Notes under the pieces: generated by a model
What the model was told of the DNA's origin: nothing
The model's input: only the letters and a program-made list of their open reading frames with translations
Databases searched by the model: none
Made by a program: the position numbers and the translations under genes
Shown here: piece by piece, positions 53,788 to 63,597 of the stretch
Layout of the letters: every line of letters begins with the position of its first letter
How positions within the stretch are numbered: position 1 is the stretch's first letter
DNA from: Larkinella terrae
Lineage (GTDB): Bacteria; Bacteroidota; Bacteroidia; Cytophagales; Spirosomataceae
DNA: 64,000 bases
Reading direction: 5' to 3'
Assembly: GCF_009668025.1 (NCBI RefSeq)
Contig: NZ_WJXZ01000011.1
Location: 124,001-188,000 of the forward strand

Positions 53788-54558
53788 ATGTTAAAAATTG
53801 CGGTTATCAGTGACATTCATGCGAATCTACCGGCCTTGAAAGCCGTTTTAAACGATCTCCAAAACCGGCGGGCCGATCAGTTGTATTGCCTGGGTGATCT
53901 GGTTGATTTTGCGCCCTGGCCCAACGAAGTGATCGATCTGATCCGCCGAAACCGCATTCCGACGTTGATGGGCAACCACGACGAGCGCATCGCGTTCGAT
54001 CTGCCGGTGGTTCCGCTGCCCAAACACGGGCCGCTCGAAACGCAGTGCCGGATAGCTGCCATCGACTACACCCGGAATGCCATTACCACAGAAAACAAGG
54101 CGTTTCTGGCAACGCTGCCGCGTCATATTCAGCTGACCTTCGGTTTTTCGGACCGCGACATTCGTTTGCTGCTGGTGCACGCCAGCCCGCGTTCCATCGA
54201 CGAATACATTTATGCGGACCACGCGTGGGAAGACGTGGCCGCGATGATGGCCGAAAAAAACGCCGATGTGCTGGTGATGGGCCATACGCACCAGTCGTAC
54301 ATCCGCGAGATTCCGGGCGCAACGCTGAAAACCGCCATCAATTGCGGGTCAGTGGGCCGGTCCAAAGAGGCCGATCGACGGGCGACGTATCTGCTCATCA
54401 CGGTTTCCGATCCGACAACCGCCTTCGGCCCCGATTCCCTGCAATTCGAGTTGATCAAAGTCGATTACGAAATCGAAGAAACGATTGAAGCCATTCGCCA
54501 AAGCCCGATTCCGGACTTCTACGCGGATTTTTTGTCAGCCGGAGAAATGGTGAAGTGA
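53788..54558 (+). CDS. Calcineurin-like metallophosphoesterase (YfcE/MJ0936-like)
   Basis: 256 residues from the ATG at 53788, where the first strand of the fold begins (MLKIAVISDIHAN). Binuclear metal motifs in order: D9-x-H11, GDLVD (D37), GNHDE (N63-H64), and GHTH at ~170. Cytoplasmic phosphodiesterase or phosphomonoesterase; nucleotide or small phosphoester substrates are usual. It is the only plus-strand gene between the sigma and fecR genes and has its own promoter. Confidence 0.93.
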   Translation: MLKIAVISDIHANLPALKAVLNDLQNRRADQLYCLGDLVDFAPWPNEVIDLIRRNRIPTLMGNHDERIAFDLPVVPLPKHGPLETQCRIAAIDYTRNAITTENKAFLATLPRHIQLTFGFSDRDIRLLLVHASPRSIDEYIYADHAWEDVAAMMAEKNADVLVMGHTHQSYIREIPGATLKTAINCGSVGRSKEADRRATYLLITVSDPTTAFGPDSLQFELIKVDYEIEETIEAIRQSPIPDFYADFLSAGEMVK

Positions 54559-54592
54559 GGCCGGAATATCCCCCAAATGGAGTTCCGACGGA

Positions 54593-55186
54593 TTAAAAAA
54601 CGAGGTTGAACAACGCGACGGCCACCGCCGAGTAGTCTTTCAGCACGTGACGTAGCGTTTGATGCGCTTTCAGTAAATGACTTTCAACGGTTTTAGGGGC
54701 AATCTGAAGCTGATCGGCAATGTCGGTCACCGACCGACCCTGCTGATGAAGAGCGTACACCTGACGGCATTTTTCCGGCAATTGCCCGATGGTCGATTCG
54801 TAAGCCCGCTGTAAATCAGCGTATAAAATGTGCTGCTCGGTAGCGTTGACGGTCTGGCGATCCGGCTGGGCCAGCAGTTCGGCGGCAAAACCGTCCTGGC
54901 GGGCCTGTGCCCGAAACCAGTCGATGACCGAATTCCGAAGCAGCGTTTGCAGGTAACTTTCGGGATGCTTCAGCTCCGGAAGCCGGTGGCGTTTCAGCCA
55001 GAGATTCACGAATAATTCCTGCACGATTTCCTCCGTCATTTCCCGGTCCTGAAGCCGTTTAAAAGCCGTATTGGACAATTTCAGAAAATACCGGTTGTAG
55101 ATTTCTTCAAAGGCCAATGGATCATCCTGCTGCATTCGCTGAAACAACCCGATGTCTTCTTCATGCTGGTAATGTCGTTTCATCAT
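54593..55186 (-). CDS. ECF sigma factor (Bacteroidota FecI-like)
   Basis: About 198 residues from the ATG at 55186; ATGs at 55210 and 55183 are alternatives, and the chosen one gives the family's usual length. Sigma-70 region 2 (DPLAFEEIYNRYFLKLSNTAFKRL, EEIVQELFVNLW) and region 4 (GQLPEKCRQVYALHQQGRSVTDIADQL, KTVESHLLKAHQ). Directs transcription of the SusCD locus when released by FecR. Although separated from fecR by the phosphoesterase gene, it is the only sigma factor in the window and has the matching orientation. Confidence 0.93.
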   Translation of the reverse strand: MMKRHYQHEEDIGLFQRMQQDDPLAFEEIYNRYFLKLSNTAFKRLQDREMTEEIVQELFVNLWLKRHRLPELKHPESYLQTLLRNSVIDWFRAQARQDGFAAELLAQPDRQTVNATEQHILYADLQRAYESTIGQLPEKCRQVYALHQQGRSVTDIADQLQIAPKTVESHLLKAHQTLRHVLKDYSAVAVALFNLVF

Positions 55187-55411
55187 CACGTTTTTAATAG
55201 AGATTGGCATGGCGTAAAACTGGTCCCAAAGTATCAATTTTTTCAGTAATCCCGCTACCACTAAAATAAGAAAATGGCGGTAATCAGACCGAAATAAAAA
55301 ACCGTCTCCCCCATTTCAGGTGATTAAACGGTAGTTGATAATTCGGGGCTTTATCGTTAATTTACCCATTCCGATTTTCCGAAAATCCCAATCCTAAACC
55401 GCCCGTTCCAT

Positions 55412-56920
<1,509 letters not shown>

Positions 56921-56995
56921 AACCGGACGGATCAGCACGGCGACGGCATCGATTACCGACTCCGCATTCATCCTCATCCATCAATTGAATCCATC

Positions 56996-58345
56996 ATGTC
57001 AATCGTCAATAACCGGTTAACGGCTGCGCAATACGAAGCGAATTTCAGCGACATTCATCCGCCGTTTGAAACGCGGGATGCGGCTTTGGTGGAAGCCAAC
57101 CGCTGCCTGTTTTGTTACGATGCGCCGTGCATGAAAAGTTGTCCGACCAGTATTGATGTTCCGAAATTTATCCGGCAGATTACCACCGATAATCTGAAGG
57201 GTTCGGCGCATACGATTCTGAGCGCCAACATCATGGGCGGGGGTTGCTCTAAAGTTTGTCCGGTGGAGAAATTATGCGAGGGCTCCTGCGTCTATAATCT
57301 GATGGACGAACCGCCGATTCCGATTGCGAAACTACAGCGGTTTTCGACCGAAAAAGCGATTGCCGAAAAATGGCCGCTCTTCCAGCGAAAACCGTCAACC
57401 CATAAGAAAGTGGCGGTGGTTGGGGCCGGTCCGGCGGGGCTGAGCTGCGCCCACACGCTGAGTCGTGAAGGCATCGATGTGACGGTTTTCGAGAAAGAAA
57501 GCAAGGGCGGGGGTTTGATGACGTACGGCATTGCGGCTTACAAAGTGACGCCCCAGTTTTGCGAAGACGAGGTCAATTTCATCACGTCGCTGGGTGGCAT
57601 TGCGATTCAGTACAATCAGGAATTGGGAAAAACCGTATTCTTGAGCGACTTACAGCAAAATTACGATGCGGTTTATCTGGGCGTTGGCGTCGGATTGGCG
57701 CGGCAACTGGATATTCCCGGCGAAGACCTTCGGGGCGTTGAAGATGCGATCCGGTTTATTTACGATATCCGGACCAACGGTTTTCCGTCCACACCCGTCG
57801 GTGATAAAGTCGCCGTGATTGGTCTGGGCATGACGGCCATCGACGCGGCCACGCAGGCTAAGCGGCTGGGAGCCAGCGAAGTAACCATCGTTTACCGCCG
57901 AACGCAGGATGAAATGCCCTGCACTGAAGTCGAGCTGGATCTGGCCAAACTCGACGGCTGCCGGATTGTCTGGCTGGCGGCCCCGCAGGAAATTGTCGGC
58001 GAAAACGGGCAGGTTACGCAGCTGATTTGCAGTCGGATGCGCCTGGGTGAACCCGACGCCAGTGGCCGCCGGTCGCCAGTCGAAACCGGAGAAACCTTCA
58101 CGCTGGACGTCGATATGGTGATCAAAGCTGCCGGGCAAATGCCGTTTGAAGAGCTGGTCAACGCCAATCAGCTGGAAAACCGGAAGGGAAAAATCGCGAT
58201 CGACGGGGCGTGTGCAACGAACCTATCCGGTGTTTTTGCCGGTGGCGACTGCGTCAACGGCGGCAAGGAAGTCGTCGATGCGGTCCAGGCCGGGAAAGAC
58301 GGCGCGAAAGCGATTCTGGATTTTTTAAATGGTTGGGATGGCTGA
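56996..58345 (+). CDS. preT: NAD-dependent dihydropyrimidine dehydrogenase subunit PreT
   Basis: 449 residues, glutamate-synthase-small-subunit-like. N-terminal Fe-S domain with C37, C40, C45, C49 (CLFCYDAPCMKSCP) and C84, C88, C94, C98 (CSKVCPVEKLCEGSC), FAD loop GAGPAG at 143-148, and NAD(P)-binding GLGMTA at 276-281. Accepts or supplies electrons from NAD(P)H and passes them through FAD and Fe-S centres to PreA for reduction of uracil or thymine. 75 nt behind the permease; followed by a repeat-rich 154-bp gap before preA. Confidence 0.93.
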   Translation: MSIVNNRLTAAQYEANFSDIHPPFETRDAALVEANRCLFCYDAPCMKSCPTSIDVPKFIRQITTDNLKGSAHTILSANIMGGGCSKVCPVEKLCEGSCVYNLMDEPPIPIAKLQRFSTEKAIAEKWPLFQRKPSTHKKVAVVGAGPAGLSCAHTLSREGIDVTVFEKESKGGGLMTYGIAAYKVTPQFCEDEVNFITSLGGIAIQYNQELGKTVFLSDLQQNYDAVYLGVGVGLARQLDIPGEDLRGVEDAIRFIYDIRTNGFPSTPVGDKVAVIGLGMTAIDAATQAKRLGASEVTIVYRRTQDEMPCTEVELDLAKLDGCRIVWLAAPQEIVGENGQVTQLICSRMRLGEPDASGRRSPVETGETFTLDVDMVIKAAGQMPFEELVNANQLENRKGKIAIDGACATNLSGVFAGGDCVNGGKEVVDAVQAGKDGAKAILDFLNGWDG

Positions 58346-58499
58346 ATGGTTAAAAATGGTTAGCGGGCGCATTCAAAAAAATGCGTCAGCAAGCACGCGT
58401 CAGCCAACCATTTTTAACCATTCAACCATTCAACCATTTCAACCATAAAAACCATTTTTAACCATCCAACCCATAAAAACCATTTAACCAACCAACCCT
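58344..58499. repeat. Inverted and tandem AACCATT repeats between preT and preA
   Basis: Arm 58344-58364 (GAATGGTTAAAAATGGTTAGC) pairs with 58403-58423 (20 of 21 positions); downstream to 58499 run many AACCATTC/AACCATTT units with 8-10 nt spacing. The left arm overlaps the preT stop codon. A hairpin and repeats inside a presumed operon may lower preA expression relative to preT. Confidence 0.8.
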
Positions 58500-59768
58500 A
58501 TGGCGGATTTATCGGCAAATTTTCTGGGTATCAAATCGCCCAATCCGTACTGGCTGGCGAGCGCTCCACCGACGGACAAGCAGTACAACGTCCTGCGGGC
58601 CTTCGAAGCGGGCTGGGGGGGCGTGGTCTGGAAAACGCTGGGGAGTCAGATCAAGAACGTGTCATCGCGCTATTCGTCAGTGAACTACAACGGAAACCGA
58701 ATGATGGGCTTCAACAACATCGAGTTGATTTCGGACCGGCCGCTGGACATCAACCTCCGCGAAATTGCGGAATGCGTTCGGCTGTTTCCCGACCGTGCGA
58801 TGGTGGTTTCGCTCATGGCCGACAACAGCCGCGAGAAATGGCACGAACTGATTGCGCAGGTCGAAGATACGGGTGCGCACGGCCTGGAGCTTAATTTCGG
58901 CTGTCCGCACGGCATGACCGAGCGCGGCATGGGCGCGGCCGTTGGGCAGGACCCCGACATTGCGCGAATGGTGGTGGAGTGGGTGATGGAAAAAGCCACA
59001 ATTCCGGTCATTACGAAGCTGACGCCCAACGTGCATTCGGTGGTGCCGTCGGGCCGGGCGTCGGTGGAGGGCGGAACCAACGGTTTGTCACTGATCAATA
59101 CCATTCAGTCCATTACGGGTGTCGATCTCGATACGCTGGTGCCCAATCCCTACGTGGCCGGGAAATCCGTTTTTGGGGGCTATTGCGGTCCGGCGGTCAA
59201 ACCGGTCGCGTTGAAAATGCTGACCACATTGAGCCAGGACCCGGTTACGTCGCAAGTTCCGATTTCCGGCATCGGCGGGATCAGCACCTGGAAAGATGCG
59301 GCAGAGTTTATGTTGCTGGGTGCCACGACCGTACAGGTTTGCACGGCGGTGATGAAACACGGTTTTCGGATCATTGAAGACTTATGCGAAGGACTCAGCA
59401 ACTGGATGGACGAAAAAGGCTTTAAAACCACCGACGACTTTATCGGAAAATCCGTACCGACCATTACGTACTGGGAAGATCTGGACATCAATTACCACAT
59501 CGTCGCCCACATCAACCCCGACAAGTGCATCCGCTGCGGCCTTTGCTACATTGCCTGCGAAGATGCGTCGCACCAGTCGATCAACCTTTCTTACGGAAAA
59601 CCGTACAATACCTATTCCGTTATCGAGGACGAATGCGTCGGCTGCAACCTCTGTAAGCTGGTTTGCCCGGTGGATAACTGCATCACGATGGTCGAGCAGC
59701 GCAGGGGTGATGATTACCTGAACTGGAAAGAATTTCAGCGCCGGGGGCTGCCATTGAACGACCATTGA
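58500..59768 (+). CDS. preA: NAD-dependent dihydropyrimidine dehydrogenase subunit PreA
   Basis: 422 residues. Dihydroorotate-dehydrogenase-like FMN barrel with active-site C135 in NFGCPHGMTERGMG, the hallmark of dihydropyrimidine dehydrogenase, then a C-terminal ferredoxin domain with two 4Fe-4S motifs (CIRCGLCYIAC and CVGCNLCKLVCP). Reduces uracil or thymine to the dihydro form with PreT. Dihydropyrimidinase and beta-ureidopropionase genes, which complete the reductive pathway, are not in the window. Confidence 0.95.
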   Translation: MADLSANFLGIKSPNPYWLASAPPTDKQYNVLRAFEAGWGGVVWKTLGSQIKNVSSRYSSVNYNGNRMMGFNNIELISDRPLDINLREIAECVRLFPDRAMVVSLMADNSREKWHELIAQVEDTGAHGLELNFGCPHGMTERGMGAAVGQDPDIARMVVEWVMEKATIPVITKLTPNVHSVVPSGRASVEGGTNGLSLINTIQSITGVDLDTLVPNPYVAGKSVFGGYCGPAVKPVALKMLTTLSQDPVTSQVPISGIGGISTWKDAAEFMLLGATTVQVCTAVMKHGFRIIEDLCEGLSNWMDEKGFKTTDDFIGKSVPTITYWEDLDINYHIVAHINPDKCIRCGLCYIACEDASHQSINLSYGKPYNTYSVIEDECVGCNLCKLVCPVDNCITMVEQRRGDDYLNWKEFQRRGLPLNDH

Positions 59769-59928
59769 CGAATAAAAAGACATCTCCGGCGTAAAAATCG
59801 TCTGACAGACAGGTGATTGTTGGGTGATTTGAGGCTTTTTTTCGCTCTTAGCATAATTTTTTGCCCTTATATGAAGAACTACCGGGAAGAAACCGTTACT
59901 TTACATCTCCATTTTATTCTCGAAAATC

Positions 59929-60123
59929 ATGCCAACGGGTACAGTTAAGTTTTTTAATGAAAACAAAGGATTCGGGTTTATCGTACCCGATGATGCAAGT
60001 GGAGACATTTTCGTCCACGTGTCTGCTTGCCAGGATCAATTACGGGAGCATGACAAAGTCACTTTCGAAGTAGAGCGCGGCCCGAAAGGGTTGAATGCAA
60101 CGAACGTAAAGCGGGCCCGGTAA
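59929..60123 (+). CDS. Cold-shock domain protein
   Basis: 64 residues, single cold-shock OB-fold with RNP1 (KGFGFI) and RNP2 (IFVHV). Binds single-stranded RNA or DNA and melts secondary structure. Monocistronic, with a terminator at 60130-60195. The ~160-bp upstream region is AT-rich and shows no exact -7 box. Confidence 0.96.
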   Translation: MPTGTVKFFNENKGFGFIVPDDASGDIFVHVSACQDQLREHDKVTFEVERGPKGLNATNVKRAR

Positions 60124-60129
60124 CCATCG

Positions 60130-60195
60130 GCCGGTTAGTTTTCGGAGATGAGTTCTTGCAAAGCTAACCGGCTTTCCTTCTTCTTTTTAACGTCA
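60130..60195 (+). terminator. Terminator after the cold-shock gene
   Basis: GCCGGTTAG (60130-60138) pairs with CTAACCGGC (60164-60172), then TTTCCTTCTTCTTTTT. The 25-nt loop is long. A second stem-loop (GTCACAAA/TTTGTGAC, 60192-60227) follows. Confidence 0.7.
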
Positions 60196-60324
60196 CAAAC
60201 GCCGGTTGCCTGGCGAATTTTTGTGACCTTACCTGCCGAACCTTTTTGGGTTTTACCAAGTAAAAACCGTTGCCTCCCCGGTAATGGCAAAAGAAGTACA
60301 CCCCTGAAATTGGGTTGAGCAAAG

Positions 60325-60903
60325 CTACGGCGCTCGCCGGGCCGTTCGAATAAGAACCGGTTTTTTCAATGTCTGCGCCAGGCTGGCTTCCGATCCGGTT
60401 TCGCCTTTTTGAATCTGGCGGACAACGTCCATGCCCTCTACCACGCGTCCAAAAGCCGCAAATCCCTGGCCATCCGGGTTTCGTTTTCCACCAAAATCCA
60501 GCTCGGGTTGATCGTTGATGCAGATAAAAAATTCCGAGGTCTCACTGTTGGGCTTGCTCCGCGCCATAGAAAGCGTGCCGTTCAAATGTTTCAGACCGGT
60601 TTTTTGCGTCGTTTCCTGCAAAATGGGCGGCAGTCGACGGGTCGAATCATTTTGCAAGCCACCCTGAATTACTTCAATTTTCACCGGACTATTGCTCTGG
60701 TTGTCCAGCCGGACCACGCGGTAAAACCGGCTTCCGTCGAAGCGTTTTTCATCGACATACCGGAGGAAATTAGCCACAGTACCAGGCGCTTTATCCGCGT
60801 ATAGCTCAAGCGTAATTGGACCCGCTTCAGTGTCGAGCCGGACGCGCTGGGCGCTGGCGTTCCAGGCGATGAAGGCGAATATGAAAAGTAGGAAGTGCTT
60901 CAT
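60325..60903 (-). CDS. Cyclophilin-type peptidyl-prolyl cis-trans isomerase, exported
   Basis: 192 residues with a signal peptide ending ASAQ. Cyclophilin core: FYRVV (the catalytic Arg), IQGG, GTLSMAR, SEFFICINDQPELDFGG, FAAFGRVVEGMDVV. Assists folding of periplasmic or outer-membrane proteins. Stand-alone gene. Confidence 0.93.
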   Translation of the reverse strand: MKHFLLFIFAFIAWNASAQRVRLDTEAGPITLELYADKAPGTVANFLRYVDEKRFDGSRFYRVVRLDNQSNSPVKIEVIQGGLQNDSTRRLPPILQETTQKTGLKHLNGTLSMARSKPNSETSEFFICINDQPELDFGGKRNPDGQGFAAFGRVVEGMDVVRQIQKGETGSEASLAQTLKKPVLIRTARRAP

Positions 60904-61080
60904 TGTTGTGGGGAGCGATCGCAGGAAGTTTATCGTTTAGTTTAATAGATTAAAAAACAACAATGCTATGAAAACCGCCAATTGTTAAATTTTTATAAAA
61001 AACACAAATAAGTCTATTTATTGTGCAAATTGTATTGAACAACCCGGTTTTAGTGATCAAAATATAATCATTAACCGAAC

Positions 61081-61767
61081 ATGAAAACGTTTCACTATTT
61101 TTTGCTGGCCGCCCTAGGTTTTTATTCAATATCTTCAAAAGCTCAGATTTTCAAAAATAGCACTTGGGGGATAACTACGGGGATTTCCAATACCAATGTC
61201 GGCTATATAAAACCATTTTCCCGCTATTCCATAACCGGTTTTAAAGTTGGGGTTTATGGACTGAAAGAACTCAATACCAATTATGAACTAACCTTTGCGG
61301 TCAATGCATCACGCTATGGCCAAAGAACTTATTTAACAACACGATTTATTTCCCCACCAAATTTGGATACAACTTTTTATAATATGTATGAAGAATATTT
61401 TACATACCTCACTTTCTATCCTCAACTGAGGTATTATCCGTTAAAATTCGGAAAAATTAAGCCTTTTATTGGATTCGGTTTATTTGCAGGGTATTTAATA
61501 AAGTCAAAAGGTTTTTCTTATACCGGAGATGGTCTATTAATCAGCACAACTGTCCAAACGCGAGGTTTTTATCGGCTCAACTATGGCGTAAATCTGGACT
61601 TGGGATTAAAAATTCATTTGGGTAAGTTAAAGAAACCGGTTTGGGTGGCTTTATCCTATGAACCTGGAATTGCAGATATTGTACATTCTCGGAGCAAAAA
61701 TCCCGGATTTACTTACAAAACCAGCGCATATAGCCTGAACGTTTATTATCCTATTTCGTCGCGCTAA
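61081..61767 (+). CDS. Putative outer-membrane beta-barrel protein, AT-rich orphan
   Basis: 228 residues with a signal peptide (HYFLLAALGFYSISSKAQ). The rest is aromatic-rich alternating strands (GITTGISN, ITGFKVGVYGL, YLTFYPQLRYYPLKFG, KPFIGFGLFAGYL, VWVALSYEPGI) typical of a small 8-10-stranded barrel. No family name can be given with confidence. The gene and its upstream 130 bp are visibly more AT-rich than both flanks, suggesting recent acquisition. Confidence 0.75.
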   Translation: MKTFHYFLLAALGFYSISSKAQIFKNSTWGITTGISNTNVGYIKPFSRYSITGFKVGVYGLKELNTNYELTFAVNASRYGQRTYLTTRFISPPNLDTTFYNMYEEYFTYLTFYPQLRYYPLKFGKIKPFIGFGLFAGYLIKSKGFSYTGDGLLISTTVQTRGFYRLNYGVNLDLGLKIHLGKLKKPVWVALSYEPGIADIVHSRSKNPGFTYKTSAYSLNVYYPISSR

Positions 61768-61806
61768 TTGTGCTTCATTGCTAAAATTGAATAAAACATA
61801 AACATA

Positions 61807-61875
61807 CCGCTGACAGGGTTTTCAACCGCTGTCAGGGCGCGGATACCTGACAGCGGTTGAAAACCCTGTCAGCGG
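61807..61875. repeat. Perfect 30-bp inverted repeat
   Basis: Arms 61807-61836 and 61846-61875 are exactly complementary, with a 9-nt loop; core words CCGCTGACAGGG and CAACCGCTGTCAGG. It lies between the orphan barrel gene and the dedA terminator. It could end transcription but has no T-tract. Confidence 0.88.
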
Positions 61876-61944
61876 CTTAACAAAAACCGGAATACAAGAT
61901 AATCGTAAACCTGATTACAACTCCGATTGGACCAAAACAAAACC

Positions 61945-61981
61945 GGTCGGCTGAACAGGAAATCTTCCCGATCAGCCGACC
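61945..61981 (-). terminator. Terminator after the dedA gene
   Basis: 10-bp perfect stem GGTCGGCTGA / TCAGCCGACC with a 17-nt loop; on the minus strand it is followed by GGTTTTGTTTTGG. It lies 28 nt past the dedA stop. Confidence 0.75.
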
Positions 61982-62008
61982 GATTGCTTGGAATCAAGTC
62001 GAAATGAA

Positions 62009-62659
62009 TCAGGCGGTAGCCCGGGTCAGTTTCGATTTGATGAATTGAAAAATAATCGGTGCCACTGACAAACCGATGATTCCGAAAATTACCAGTTCAA
62101 AATTATTTTTGATAATCGGCAGATTACCAAACAGATAGCCTAACATGCTTACTCCAACCACCCACAGAATGGCCCCGGCCACGCAGTAGCCGATGTACTT
62201 GGAATAATTCATACTGCCCGCACCGGCAACGAACGGCGCAATCGTGCGAACAATGGGAATAAACCGGGCCATAATTACCGTTTTGCCGCCGTGTTTCTGA
62301 TAGAAATTCTCCGTTTCGGTGATGTATTCCCGCTTAAAAAACAGGATTCGTTCCCGCATTTTGATCTGCCCACCGAGAAATTTACCGACAAAATAATTGA
62401 CGTTATCGCCCAGCAAAGCCGCAATGATCAACAGCGGAATCATGATTTTCATGTCCAGCGCGCCGGTCGATGCCGCGAGTGCTCCGGCGGCAAACAGCAG
62501 CGAATCGCCCGGCAGCAACGGCATGACGATCAGACCGGTTTCTACGAAAATAATCAGAAACAGAATCGCGTAGGTCAGCGTACCATATTCATTGATGATA
62601 TCGGCCAAATGCTTGTCCAGGTGCAAAAAGAAGTCGAGAATCGACTGAATAACTTCCAT
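62009..62659 (-). CDS. DedA-family membrane protein (VTT domain)
   Basis: 216 residues, about five membrane helices with two re-entrant segments. DedA signatures FVETGLIVMPLLPGDSLLF and ARFIPIVRTIAPFVAGAGSM are intact, including the conserved Glu, Asp and Arg residues. Family members flip or recycle undecaprenyl-phosphate or phospholipids and support proton-motive-force-dependent envelope functions. It lies 21 nt downstream of the phosphosulfolactate-synthase-like gene. Confidence 0.94.
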   Translation of the reverse strand: MEVIQSILDFFLHLDKHLADIINEYGTLTYAILFLIIFVETGLIVMPLLPGDSLLFAAGALAASTGALDMKIMIPLLIIAALLGDNVNYFVGKFLGGQIKMRERILFFKREYITETENFYQKHGGKTVIMARFIPIVRTIAPFVAGAGSMNYSKYIGYCVAGAILWVVGVSMLGYLFGNLPIIKNNFELVIFGIIGLSVAPIIFQFIKSKLTRATA

Positions 62660-62680
62660 ACGTGTGAATCGATAGGTTGA

Positions 62681-63457
62681 TTAGTGAGTCAGCCCGAGGC
62701 CGCTCAGAAAATGAGAAAACGTGTCACCGCGCAGCCCTAACCGGATGGTTTCCAGCGGGATCGCTTCATTCGGCGAAATATTGCCCAGGTTGACATTCGC
62801 GCCGAGCAATTTAACAAACCAGACTTGCTGTTCTTTCTGGGGGGCCTCCCAAATGATTTTTTCGGATGGAATTTGCGTCAGGATTTCTTCGACCAGCCCC
62901 TGCCGAACTTCGCCACTGGCCCGGAACAGGCCAACGGTTCCGCCTTCGCGTGCTTCGCCAATGACTTTCCAGGCACCCGCTTCCAGCTCGGCTTTCATCA
63001 GTTGAATCCATTTGTAGGGCGGAATAATTTTGGCTTCGTCTTTCGAACCCACTTCCGACAAAACCGTCACCTGCTTAGCTAACTCAGTGATATAATGACA
63101 CTTGTCGTCGAGATTCATCTCAATGGAACCGTCCGACACTTCGGCATACTGCAAGTCGAAGGTATCAAGCACCCGCCGGTAGTCATCGAATTGCCCCCGA
63201 ACCACAAAAGCTTCAAACAGCGTACCACCGAAATAGGCCGGAATGCCGGCATCCTTATAAATTTTGAGTTTTTCTTTCAGGTGGGGCGTAACGAATGACG
63301 TTGCCCAGCCTAGTTTCACAATATCAGTATACTCAGCCGAGGTAGACAGAAAATCTTCGACCTGTCTGATACTAAGTCCCTTGTCCATAACCATCGTCAG
63401 GCCGTGCTGCCGGGGTTTTACGGTCCGTTCCGGAATGTGGGAAAGCGTATAATTCAT
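62681..63457 (-). CDS. Phosphosulfolactate synthase-like protein (ComA family)
   Basis: 258 residues, TIM-barrel of the ComA family that adds sulfite to phosphoenolpyruvate to give (R)-phosphosulfolactate. Conserved segments: MVMDKGLS, DIVKLGWATSF, GGTLFE, EVSDGSIE, LSEVGSKD, EAREGG, GLRGDT. In methanogens this starts coenzyme M synthesis, which this organism is not expected to make. In Bacteroidota the product might feed sulfonate or sulfonolipid synthesis; that is inference. Co-oriented with dedA. Confidence 0.88.
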   Translation of the reverse strand: MNYTLSHIPERTVKPRQHGLTMVMDKGLSIRQVEDFLSTSAEYTDIVKLGWATSFVTPHLKEKLKIYKDAGIPAYFGGTLFEAFVVRGQFDDYRRVLDTFDLQYAEVSDGSIEMNLDDKCHYITELAKQVTVLSEVGSKDEAKIIPPYKWIQLMKAELEAGAWKVIGEAREGGTVGLFRASGEVRQGLVEEILTQIPSEKIIWEAPQKEQQVWFVKLLGANVNLGNISPNEAIPLETIRLGLRGDTFSHFLSGLGLTH

Positions 63458-63573
63458 TTTGAGAGGATAGCGGATTAGCGCAAAAAACGCCTAAAAGTAA
63501 CACAAGTCGTGCTACCTCCCAAGAAAATCCACGGATTATACTTGATTAAACCGTTTTTCACTTGGTTAAATGC

Positions 63574-63581
63574 TATTTTTG
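63574..63581 (+). promoter_or_regulatory. Candidate -7 box of the thioesterase gene
   Basis: TATTTTTG, an exact TAnnTTTG match, 17 nt before the ATG at 63598. No TTG lies at the ideal upstream spacing. Confidence 0.4.
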
Positions 63582-63597
63582 TCGAAAAATTTAGTGT

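Noticed and set aside
54593-55261. Longer start at 55261 for the ECF sigma factor
   Set aside because: Adds a hydrophobic lead absent from the family; the ATG at 55186 gives the usual length.
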